Below, piece by piece: positions 55,227 to 63,116 of a stretch of DNA of 64,000 nt (positions are counted from its first letter, which is position 1; each line of letters begins with the position of its first letter). The stretch is taken from contig JAIEMP010000007.1 of the NCBI GenBank assembly GCA_019752045.1, positions 124,001 through 188,000 on the forward strand. The letters are read 5' to 3'. Origin of the DNA: Chitinophagaceae bacterium (GTDB lineage: Bacteria; Bacteroidota; Bacteroidia; Chitinophagales; Chitinophagaceae). Below the pieces are notes generated by a model. That model saw only the letters and a list, made by a program, of their open reading frames with translations, ran no database searches and was not told where the DNA came from. A program made the translations under genes and the position numbers.

Positions 55227-55498
55227 TGGATAATCATAAGTAGTCTGAACAATCAATTTCGCTAATGCTGTTGAGTTTGCATCAGTATTAATCAATTTTT
55301 AATTGCCGTATTATAATTTAGTACCTGCGCATAAACCACCGGAACTTCGGTTTCAATTGGTTTCCTTTTACTTTTGTTTTATAGTTCCAATTTAGGTTAC
55401 CGGAGTTGTCCTGCCCCGTTTACCTCTTCACATAACACATTTGGAAAACTTTTTGCTAATCATTTATACCGAATTGAGAAAGTAAGAATAAAAGGTAT
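55227..55498. other. 272-base junction between cargo and traF
   Basis: No ORF, tRNA or long repeat is visible. A short hairpin CCG-GAACTT-CGG lies at about 55339 within AAACC...GGTTT. This is the right-hand junction of the cargo with the transfer operon and should hold the traF promoter. I could not find a sequence repeated from the left junction (35862-36371). Confidence 0.3.
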
Positions 55499-55834
55499 GT
55501 GAGTAACAGCGTTTATCAAATTAACAAAGGAATTAACAGAAGCATAGAGTTCAAAGGGCTCAAAGCTCAATACATCTGGTACCTGGGCGGCGGCTTAGTA
55601 GTGTTGCTGATACTTTTTGCAATACTCTATATCAGCGGCCTGGGTATCTTCTTTTGTCTGCCGTTCATTGCTGTACTTACGACCGCCTTATTTATGCGTA
55701 TCTATAAACTGAGCCGGACTTACGGCGAATATGGCATGATGAAAAAGATTGCCCGCCGTTCAGTGCCGGATGTGATAAAGAGTTATTCAAAAGTGAAATT
55801 GAAAAAGATGTTGCTGAATGAAAAATCTGAATGA
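55499..55834 (+). CDS. traF: TraF, conjugative transfer protein (DUF4133)
   Basis: 111 residues, start codon GTG at 55499 (an overlapping ATG at 55497 is out of frame and hits TGA at once). YQINKGINRSIEFKGLKAQY followed by two membrane segments (about 30-50 and 55-72) and KLSRTYGEYGMMKKIARRSV is the DUF4133/TraF signature, a VirB3-like membrane protein that works with the TraG ATPase. It overlaps traG by 17 bases. Its usual upstream neighbour traE is at 29574. Confidence 0.92.
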   Translation: MSNSVYQINKGINRSIEFKGLKAQYIWYLGGGLVVLLILFAILYISGLGIFFCLPFIAVLTTALFMRIYKLSRTYGEYGMMKKIARRSVPDVIKSYSKVKLKKMLLNEKSE

Positions 55835-58262
55835 GATACTGCCGGTTTATGCTATTGAAAATAACGCCATCCTTTCCAAAATGGGCGATGTGACAGTTGT
55901 ATTTGATGTGCAATTACCTGAATTGTTTACAATGAGCAATGACGAATACGAAGCCTTTCATCATGCATGGATAAAAGCTATAAAGGTTTTACCAGTGAAT
56001 AGTGTATTGCATAAACAGGATTGGTTCACCGAGGCAAAGTATAAGCCGTCGTTTATTCAGGAAGACAATAGTTTTCTTACCAGAAGCAGCGACCGGTTCT
56101 TTAACGAACGGCCTTATTTAGACCATCGTTGTTATATTATGCTTACAAAAAAACCGGCGAACCGAAAATTGGGTTCTTCCATTTTTAGCAGCCTGCTCCG
56201 CAGAACAATTGTGCCGGAAGAAACGTTGCAGCCAAAACATTTTCATGATTTCATGAATCATGTGGGTCAGTTTCAAAAGATATTATCAGACAGTGGTTTT
56301 GTAACCATGAAAATAATGCCGAATGAATTACTGGCTGATTTCATTCTCCGCTATCTTAATCTTGCCAATGATTCCGGCATTCTACGGGATATAGAATTTA
56401 AACCAGAGTGGAAGATCGGCGAAAACCATTGCCAGCTATATACAATGGCGGATGCAGAATTTGTACCTGCATTATGTGGCTCAAGGATTAACTATGATAA
56501 GTACTCTACCGACAAAACAAAATTCAGTGTTGGCTTTGCTTCACCAATCGGTCAGTTACTTTCCTGCAATCATATCTACAACCAATATGTATTTATTGAG
56601 GATGTACAGAAAACAATGCAGAAGCTGGAAAGTAAAAGACTGCGACTTCAATCGCTTTCTGCGTACAGCAGGGAAAATGCAATCAGCAAACAGGCCACAG
56701 ATGATTTTCTGAATGAAGCCATTAGTGAACAACGGCTTCCGGTTAAAGCTCATTTTAATATTCTGGCATGGACAGACAACAGGGATGAATTAAAAAATAT
56801 CCGCAATCTCTGTTCATCGGCGCTTACGCAAATGGATGCTACACCCAAAATGGAAACCGAAGGTTCGGCGCAAATATTCTGGGCTGGCATTCCGGGTAAT
56901 GCGGCAGACTTTCCAATGAACGACACTTTTGATACTTTCAGCCCACAGGCTTGTTGTTTTTTTAATCTTGAAACAAATTACCGTTCATCTGTTAGTCCTA
57001 TCGGCATACGTTTAGGAGACCGATTGAGCGGCAAACCCATTCATGTGGATATTTCGGATGAACCAATGGATGAAGGTATCTGTACCAATAGAAATAAATT
57101 CATTTTGGGGCCTTCGGGAAGTGGAAAATCTTTTTTTACCAACCACATGGTAAGGAGCTACTACGAAAAAGGCACACATATTGTGCTGGTAGATGTGGGT
57201 CATAGCTATAAGGGGTTGTGTGATATGGTGAATGGATATTATTTCACCTATTCAGAAACCAAGCCCATTAAGTTTAACCCGTTTTATATTGGCGAGGGCG
57301 ATATACTGGATACAGAGAAAAAGGAAAGTATCAAAACATTGTTATTAGCTCTTTGGAAAAAAGATAATGAAACTTTTAACCGCAGCGAATATGTAGCCCT
57401 TTCAAATGCCCTGCAATTATATTTTGAGAAAGTAGAAAACGATAAAGAATTATTTCCCTGCTTTGATAGTTTTTATGAATTTTTGAAAGACGATTTTGTA
57501 GCAGTACTAAAAGGGGATAATGTGAAGGATAAAGACTTTGATGTGTCCAATTTTCTGTATGTGCTGCGGCCATATTACAAAGGCGGTGAGTTTGATTATT
57601 TGTTGAACGCAAAGGAAAACCTGGATTTACTACAGCAGCGGTTTATTGTATTTGAACTGGATAACATCAAAGATCATCCGATTCTGTTCCCCGTTGTAAC
57701 CATCATTATTATGGAAGTTTTTATTTCCAAAATGAGAAAGCTGAAAGGCATTCGCAAAATGATCCTGATTGAAGAAGCATGGAAAGCAATTGCTAAAGAA
57801 GGAATGGCGGAATACATCAAGTATTTATTTAAAACAGTCAGAAAATTCTTTGGTGAAGCTATTGTGGTGACTCAGGAAGTGGAAGATATTATCTCATCGC
57901 CAGTGGTAAAGCAGACAATTATCAATAATAGTGATTGTAAAATACTGTTAGACCAAAGTAAGTATCAAAACAAATTCGACCAGATACAAGAATTGCTTGG
58001 GCTAACAGAAAAAGAAAAGGCCTTGGTTTTATCAATCAACAAGTCCAATGATCCGACAAAAAAATATAAGGAAGTCTTTATTTCTCTTGGTGGGGTATTG
58101 AGCAAAGTTTATCGTACAGAAGTATCGCCGGAAGAGTACCTGGCTTATACAACAGAGGAAAAGGAAAAAGTGAAAGTGCAGGCTTATGCTGCAAAATTTG
58201 GCGGGGATATTGAAAAAGGGATTAAGGCTTTAGCCGACGAGATTATTCACTCCAAAAACTGA
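55818..58262 (+). CDS. traG: TraG, conjugation ATPase (VirB4-like)
   Basis: 814 residues. The N-terminal half is the VirB4/TraG-N region. The ATPase core has Walker A FILGPSGSGKSFFTNHM near residue 433, Walker B region KMILIEEAWKAIAKEGM near residue 650, and EAIVVTQEVEDI (sensor) shortly after. It powers pilus or channel assembly and DNA transfer at the inner membrane. Length and motifs are those of intact TraG of CTnDOT-like elements. Coupled to traF by overlap and followed by a small lipoprotein gene after 4 bases. Confidence 0.95.
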   Translation: MKNLNEILPVYAIENNAILSKMGDVTVVFDVQLPELFTMSNDEYEAFHHAWIKAIKVLPVNSVLHKQDWFTEAKYKPSFIQEDNSFLTRSSDRFFNERPYLDHRCYIMLTKKPANRKLGSSIFSSLLRRTIVPEETLQPKHFHDFMNHVGQFQKILSDSGFVTMKIMPNELLADFILRYLNLANDSGILRDIEFKPEWKIGENHCQLYTMADAEFVPALCGSRINYDKYSTDKTKFSVGFASPIGQLLSCNHIYNQYVFIEDVQKTMQKLESKRLRLQSLSAYSRENAISKQATDDFLNEAISEQRLPVKAHFNILAWTDNRDELKNIRNLCSSALTQMDATPKMETEGSAQIFWAGIPGNAADFPMNDTFDTFSPQACCFFNLETNYRSSVSPIGIRLGDRLSGKPIHVDISDEPMDEGICTNRNKFILGPSGSGKSFFTNHMVRSYYEKGTHIVLVDVGHSYKGLCDMVNGYYFTYSETKPIKFNPFYIGEGDILDTEKKESIKTLLLALWKKDNETFNRSEYVALSNALQLYFEKVENDKELFPCFDSFYEFLKDDFVAVLKGDNVKDKDFDVSNFLYVLRPYYKGGEFDYLLNAKENLDLLQQRFIVFELDNIKDHPILFPVVTIIIMEVFISKMRKLKGIRKMILIEEAWKAIAKEGMAEYIKYLFKTVRKFFGEAIVVTQEVEDIISSPVVKQTIINNSDCKILLDQSKYQNKFDQIQELLGLTEKEKALVLSINKSNDPTKKYKEVFISLGGVLSKVYRTEVSPEEYLAYTTEEKEKVKVQAYAAKFGGDIEKGIKALADEIIHSKN

Positions 58263-58266
58263 TAGT

Positions 58267-58647
58267 ATGAAAACAACATTGCTTATCCTTTTAGCATCAG
58301 TAATTATCTCCGGCTGCAACAGCAGTGGCAAAGATGAAATCATGGAATTTATTCCCGGTACTTATGTTAGAACCGGGCAAAACGAATTCGGGAATGAATT
58401 TGACACCCTTGTTATCACAATCCAAAATCCCACAGCAAAGGAATTCAAAATTCAAAACCGCTGGCATTATATCAGGCAGGTAGAAGGCGAAGCCAATGTT
58501 CCTGAATATAAAGTGAAAGAAACATCAGGTATCTACAATGCAGAAACAAAGTTGCTGGAAGAAGCAGAAACCTTAGATCATTATTCTTTTGATGTAAAAG
58601 AAAAAGTTTTATTTGATGGAATTAATAAGTTTAAAAAAATAAAATAA
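58267..58647 (+). CDS. small lipoprotein of the transfer operon
   Basis: 126 residues. The signal ends in lipobox ISGC (Cys17). The rest is a small beta-rich domain with GTYVRTGQNEFGNEFDTLVI and IQNRWHYIRQVEG; lipoproteins of this size sit between traG and traI in many Bacteroidota elements and may act in mating-pair assembly or in entry exclusion. No function is proven. It is separated from traG by 4 bases and from the TraI-like gene by 6. Confidence 0.75.
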   Translation: MKTTLLILLASVIISGCNSSGKDEIMEFIPGTYVRTGQNEFGNEFDTLVITIQNPTAKEFKIQNRWHYIRQVEGEANVPEYKVKETSGIYNAETKLLEEAETLDHYSFDVKEKVLFDGINKFKKIK

Positions 58648-58653
58648 CAGTAT

Positions 58654-59328
58654 ATGAAAAGAATATTGGCAGTTGTGGGATTGAGTATGTGCTGTATGTT
58701 TTTGCCAATACAGGAAACCAAAGCGCAGGACCCAATTACTGAAATTATCAAAGCTGCAGTTAAAAAAGTAATCAAAGCAATCGATCTGCAGATGCAACGT
58801 TTGCAGAATAAAACAATTTGGCTGCAAAACGCCCAAAAAACACTGGAGAATAAAATGAGCCAGCTAAAGCTGAATGAGATTAAAGACTGGGTGGAAAAAC
58901 AGCGAAAGCTGTATGATGAATATTTTCAGGAACTATGGAAAGTAAAAACTGCCCTGGCTTATTATAGCCGGGTGAAAGATATAATTGAGCGACAGGTGCA
59001 AATGGTAAATGAATACAAGGGCGCCTGGGCCTTGTTCAGGCAGGATAAAAATTTTACAGCCGAAGAACTGGACTATATGTACAACATCTATTCAGGCATG
59101 ATGGATGAAAGCCTGAAAAGCATTGACCAGTTATTTTTAGTGGTGAATGCTTTCGCTACCCAGATGAGCGATGCCAAACGCCTGGAAATTATTAATACTG
59201 TTTCTGACAATCTTGAGCAGCAATATGTTGATTTGAAGGATTTCAATAATCAGAATAAAATGCTGAGTATTCAACGAGCCAGTGAACGGGGTGAGATTGA
59301 GTATGTGAAAAAGCTGTATGGGTTCTAG
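58654..59328 (+). CDS. TraI-like conjugal transfer protein (VirB5-like), copy 1
   Basis: 224 residues with a signal peptide (GLSMCCMFLPIQETKAQ). The mature protein is a long helical, coiled-coil-like chain with LQMQRLQNKTIWLQNAQKTL, FTAEELDYMYNIYSGMMDES and a conserved end LSIQRASERGEIEYVKKLYG. This is the TraI-type protein of Bacteroidota elements, exported and probably part of the pilus or channel tip. Two further genes at 61824 and 62462 encode relatives with the same late blocks (FTxxExDY, ESLKS, LxxQR). Confidence 0.8.
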   Translation: MKRILAVVGLSMCCMFLPIQETKAQDPITEIIKAAVKKVIKAIDLQMQRLQNKTIWLQNAQKTLENKMSQLKLNEIKDWVEKQRKLYDEYFQELWKVKTALAYYSRVKDIIERQVQMVNEYKGAWALFRQDKNFTAEELDYMYNIYSGMMDESLKSIDQLFLVVNAFATQMSDAKRLEIINTVSDNLEQQYVDLKDFNNQNKMLSIQRASERGEIEYVKKLYGF

Positions 59329-59382
59329 AAGTGATTTTTTCTACACAGTTTATATTGCAAGCATATACCGTTCCTGTTCATA

Positions 59383-60018
59383 TTAAAAGTGATATGTCAA
59401 AGTTGGAGTTAATGTTATTGCTTCAAAACTGGCAGTTGATATTGTATAATAAACCCTACTTTTAATACCCAAATCAAATTTAGTATCAATTTTTTTGGAA
59501 AAATACACCCCAAAAAATGCACCTCCTTCTTCCAGTTTATAATGTTTGAAATCCCTTTCTTCAAACGATACTCCTCCGGGTGAAGCATCTACTTCTTGTT
59601 GGCTCATTCCCAAATAGTAAACGCCGCCATGAAGTTTTAAATACTTTATTTTTTTAGAAAGGGTTGTCTCATAAAATAATTGATAGAAATGATTTGTATG
59701 TCTGATGTTGAAATAAAGTATAGCGGCATTAATTCCATTTTCATAGTTTATTTCTCGTTTATTAACTGACTTAGCATAAGCCAAATTAATACTGGAGTTG
59801 TAAGTAAGATTATATTTTACTTCGAATCCCCCTGCACTACCAATAAAATCCTTTTTTAAAAATCGTTTTACTGGTGGTGGTGCTGTTTCATCATAACTTC
59901 GAACAAAGAAATTCCCATTTATCCCATAATTAATTTCCAACGAAATACGTTTTTTAGTTTGAGCCTTTAAAATGGAAATTTGGCTTACCAGCAGAAAAAG
60001 TAGAAATAAATGTTTCAT
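59383..60018 (-). CDS. outer-membrane beta-barrel protein, uncharacterised
   Basis: 211 residues with a signal peptide (LFLLVSQISILKAQ). The body consists of alternating strands (ISLEINYGINGNFFV, FEVKYNLTYNSSINLAYAK, KLHGGVYYLGM) and ends with the aromatic strand LTPTLTYHF, as in small outer-membrane barrels (PorT/OmpA-like folds). It stands opposite to the transfer genes, together with the lipoprotein at 60079, and looks like a two-gene cargo insert within the tra operon. Surface exclusion or an unrelated envelope role are both possible. Confidence 0.65.
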   Translation of the reverse strand: MKHLFLLFLLVSQISILKAQTKKRISLEINYGINGNFFVRSYDETAPPPVKRFLKKDFIGSAGGFEVKYNLTYNSSINLAYAKSVNKREINYENGINAAILYFNIRHTNHFYQLFYETTLSKKIKYLKLHGGVYYLGMSQQEVDASPGGVSFEERDFKHYKLEEGGAFFGVYFSKKIDTKFDLGIKSRVYYTISTASFEAITLTPTLTYHF

Positions 60019-60078
60019 GTATAAATATTTATAAAAACAGTCGGCATAATATACCGACTGTTTTATGAAAAAGTAAAT

Positions 60079-61437
60079 TTAAAAAGTATTGTAAGGCCAG
60101 GTCCACCCTACATTTCCTCCTGATTTATTCCAATAATGTACATCATATGCTGGCCACCCATGTGTATAAGGAAGTGGCAGGAATGTAGCATCCGGACTAA
60201 AATCTTGTCCTTGGTTCTGAAACGACCCGCTAAAGTAAGAATTACGAGATATTTTTAGTTGTCTAATTATATCATCTTGAGACGTTACTGAAATAGTGAA
60301 TCCGATAGATGCTTGAACTGGAATACCAAGCGAATCTAATGTAGTACCTATAGTACCATTGAACGTCCTCGTATTTGTATTGTCTTCCTCATAAATGCCT
60401 AAAAATTGCTCCAAGTCATTTGGCACCCAATCATCATCCCAAACGGTAAATGTCCTAACCCAATTCTTTTGTCTTATATTTTTTCTACTAAAATCAACTG
60501 AAGCAATATCTTGAAAACTGGTAACGTGTCCGTTCACAGGTTGTAAGTATCCTGTCATGTGGCAATACTTAATTTCAGAGCCTCCGCCGTTTCCAGTGAA
60601 ACTAATTAGGCGGTCATACTGTTCTTTGCAGACGGCCTCGCCAATAAAAACTCTACTAACGCCAGGAGGTGGTGGCGGAGGCGGTGGTGGCCCATTTGGT
60701 TCGGTCTCTATTTCTATACCATTTACACCTATAATATGTGTTGGATTTGCAAAAGCATAGTCGTCATTAACAAGTACCTGAAGATAGTACTGAAAAACAC
60801 CGTTAACATCATAATAAGGCAAATCTCCCCAGCCTTCATCGGCATCAGCGGTTGCTGTAGCAATACTTGTTATAGGTTGGTAAGAACCTCCATCAGGCGG
60901 CAGAAATTCATCAGAGTAGGGAAAGTAAACTGAAACTTGTTGGCCGTCCTCCGTCTCAACCCTGGTTGCCGTGTTAGGGGTTGTTGCAATTGATTCGTTT
61001 AACCCATTAAGAAATTGTTTAAACGAAGGGTCATTTTTCTTGTTTACCTCCACCCAAAAATTGTCCGCAAATTTTGTCAGACTAACATTCCACTTTTGGG
61101 TAAGTGATTTAAACTTTTCTACTTTGTTTAGCCAACTTGTTGAGGAGTAAATCAAATCTTTAAGTAATACTGATTCGTCCGTAAAAGCCTTTGAAAAAAC
61201 TGCCGCATTTACAACTTTTAAATTTGATTTATCCTTGTATAGCTCCTTAAATACTTCGGTTACCTTACCAAGATTCTCAACTAAAAATTTTTCTTCTGTG
61301 GTTGAGGGTATTTTGAACACTTTCGAAGGGTCAACGGTTTTTTGTTTTTGTTCCTGTTGTTCAGAGAACTCCTTTTTACAACTTCCTGCAACAATTAATA
61401 TAAGTGCAGCAAGCAAAGTTAGTTTTGTGTTTTGCAT
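60079..61437 (-). CDS. large lipoprotein with polyproline linker, uncharacterised
   Basis: 452 residues. The signal ends in lipobox AGSC (Cys20). A helical N-terminal part (about 25-180) is followed by a linker of nine consecutive prolines near residue 260 and a beta-rich C-terminal part with several Trp residues (AYDVHYWNKSGGNVGWTWPY). I do not recognise the family; similar secreted proteins occur in Chitinophagaceae. Nine prolines in a row would require elongation factor P for translation. It is transcribed against the tra genes, 60 bases upstream of the beta-barrel gene. Confidence 0.6.
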   Translation of the reverse strand: MQNTKLTLLAALILIVAGSCKKEFSEQQEQKQKTVDPSKVFKIPSTTEEKFLVENLGKVTEVFKELYKDKSNLKVVNAAVFSKAFTDESVLLKDLIYSSTSWLNKVEKFKSLTQKWNVSLTKFADNFWVEVNKKNDPSFKQFLNGLNESIATTPNTATRVETEDGQQVSVYFPYSDEFLPPDGGSYQPITSIATATADADEGWGDLPYYDVNGVFQYYLQVLVNDDYAFANPTHIIGVNGIEIETEPNGPPPPPPPPPGVSRVFIGEAVCKEQYDRLISFTGNGGGSEIKYCHMTGYLQPVNGHVTSFQDIASVDFSRKNIRQKNWVRTFTVWDDDWVPNDLEQFLGIYEEDNTNTRTFNGTIGTTLDSLGIPVQASIGFTISVTSQDDIIRQLKISRNSYFSGSFQNQGQDFSPDATFLPLPYTHGWPAYDVHYWNKSGGNVGWTWPYNTF

Positions 61438-61823
61438 ATTCTTAATAAATTTTTCAATTTGAAATATTGTCCTACATGTTTTATAGATATCGAAACCTTA
61501 ATGGTGGGTCTTTATCCTTAAGGGTAACAAATTTTAATCTTATCATAATTGATGTCGCAATTACAGCAAATAATGTTAGACTAACAATACCACTAAGTGG
61601 TAATAGTGGAAACACTTAGTCTGTCAGTGTTGCTTACAACTCGCCGCTTTTTGTACTCCCTCGTTCAACTTTAATTTGATTATAAGTATTAATCTGTACA
61701 TATGAGGCATTCTGCAATTTCGGAGTATAAACAGGTAGCACTACGGCCATTACCCCAATAAACAGTTAGCTGGAAAGATTTTTGAGGTATTTTTTCTTTT
61801 ATTGATAAAAAACTATTGAGAAT
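61438..61823. other. 386-base divergent region with nested inverted repeats
   Basis: The region lies between the polyproline lipoprotein (minus) and the TraI-like gene (plus). It contains a nested structure: outer arms AGACTAA (61578-61584) and TTAGTCT (61616-61622), and inside them the palindrome TACCACTAAGTGGTA (61588-61602). No gene is visible in the rest, which should contain promoters in both directions. Confidence 0.4.
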
Positions 61824-62465
61824 ATGAAAGCATTAATTCTGTTAATACCATTTTATTTGGTTGATCCAACAACAATTGCTCAAACCACAGATGAATGGCT
61901 AAATCAAAGCTCGACGCAAAAGAAATACCTGTTGCAACAAATTGCAGCTTTGAAAATTTACCACAGCTATGCCAAAAATGGCTACAACATTGTAACCAGT
62001 GGGATTAATACGATTCGTAACATAAAAAACGGAGACCTTAATCTACACAGGGATTTTTTTAACCGGCTCAAAAATGTAAATCCTGCCATCCGTCGGTATG
62101 CTAAAGTGGCGGATATAATTGCTTACCAGGCAAAAATCATCAAACAAACAAAACTTGTTCTTCAGCAAATCAGGGAAACAAAACAATTTACTGAAGCTGA
62201 ACTTGATTATTGCAAACAGGTATTTGATACCCTTTTGTATGAATGTATAAAAACAGTGGAAGAATTAATACTGGTTACTACATCAGGTGAACTGGAAATG
62301 AAGGATGATGAAAGGCTAAAACGGATAGACTGGTTATATGCGGATGTACAAGATAAATATTCATTTGCCTGCTCCTTTAGTGAAGATATGGGTTTGCTGG
62401 CTGTACAGCGTTTGGGAGAGCAGATGGAAATCAATCGTTCTAAAATAATAAATGGAGTAAAATGA
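61824..62465 (+). CDS. TraI-like protein, copy 2
   Basis: 213 residues with a signal peptide (LILLIPFYLVDPTTIAQ). Helical, with YAKVADIIAYQAKIIKQTKL, QFTEAELDYCKQVFDTL and MKDDERLKRIDWLYADVQ. It aligns along its full length with the product of 62462-63088 and, in the second half, with that of 58654-59328. Some annotations call relatives TerB-like tellurite proteins; nothing in the sequence supports that. Probably exported and part of the conjugation machinery. Its stop overlaps the next start (ATGA). Confidence 0.7.
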   Translation: MKALILLIPFYLVDPTTIAQTTDEWLNQSSTQKKYLLQQIAALKIYHSYAKNGYNIVTSGINTIRNIKNGDLNLHRDFFNRLKNVNPAIRRYAKVADIIAYQAKIIKQTKLVLQQIRETKQFTEAELDYCKQVFDTLLYECIKTVEELILVTTSGELEMKDDERLKRIDWLYADVQDKYSFACSFSEDMGLLAVQRLGEQMEINRSKIINGVK

Positions 62466-63088
62466 AAAAGCTAATTGTGATTTTGATTTTATGCGGCATG
62501 AGTTTTCAACTAAAAGCTCAAAGTGAGGAAGTACAACAACTGTTACTCAACATAGAAAAGCTGGCACAGTTTAAAAAGATTTTGCAGAATATGTATGATG
62601 GGTATAAACTCCTAAATAAAGGATACACTGCGGTTAAAAACATATCGGAAGGAAATTTTAACCTGCACAAGACTTTCTTAGATGGCCTTTTGGAAGTTAG
62701 TCCTGCGGTGAAGAAGTACAAACGAATTGCAGATATAATCAATTACCAAATTAGAATAGCCAAAGAGTATAAACTTGCCTTCAACCGGTTTAAAGAAGAA
62801 AAACAATTTACTGCTGATGAAATTGACTACCTCGGCAAAGTCTACAGCAACTTGTTTAACGAAAGTTTAAAAAGTCTGGATGAACTGGCTATGGTCATTA
62901 CATCAGGTAAACTACGAATGAGTGATGATGAACGGTTGCAGGCCATTGATAAAATTTACCTGTCTGTGGATGAACAGTATTCTTTTCTAAAAGATTTTAC
63001 TAATAATACCACTGTGCTTTCGCTGCAAAGAAAATCAGAGCTGGTACAGATTGAAATGTCCCGAAGACTACACGGGTTGAAGAAATAG
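62462..63088 (+). CDS. TraI-like protein, copy 3
   Basis: 208 residues with a signal peptide (LIVILILCGMSFQLKAQ). Same layout as copy 2: GNFNLHKTFLDGLLEVSPAV, KRIADIINYQIRIAKEYKL, QFTADEIDYLGKVYSNLFNE, MSDDERLQAIDKIYLSVDEQ and LSLQRKSELVQI. The ATGA overlap with copy 2 and the strong similarity indicate tandem duplication. The repeated acidic -x-DDERL- block is shared by copies 2 and 3, and is weaker in copy 1. The traJ gene follows after 28 bases. Confidence 0.7.
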   Translation: MKKLIVILILCGMSFQLKAQSEEVQQLLLNIEKLAQFKKILQNMYDGYKLLNKGYTAVKNISEGNFNLHKTFLDGLLEVSPAVKKYKRIADIINYQIRIAKEYKLAFNRFKEEKQFTADEIDYLGKVYSNLFNESLKSLDELAMVITSGKLRMSDDERLQAIDKIYLSVDEQYSFLKDFTNNTTVLSLQRKSELVQIEMSRRLHGLKK

Positions 63089-63116
63089 AATTTATTCCAC
63101 TTATAAAGTCGTGAGT

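Noticed and set aside
61824-63088. Tellurite-resistance (TerB-like) label for the TraI-like pair
   Set aside because: Both proteins have signal peptides and share motifs with the exported TraI-like protein in the same operon; nothing resembles a cytoplasmic TerB fold.
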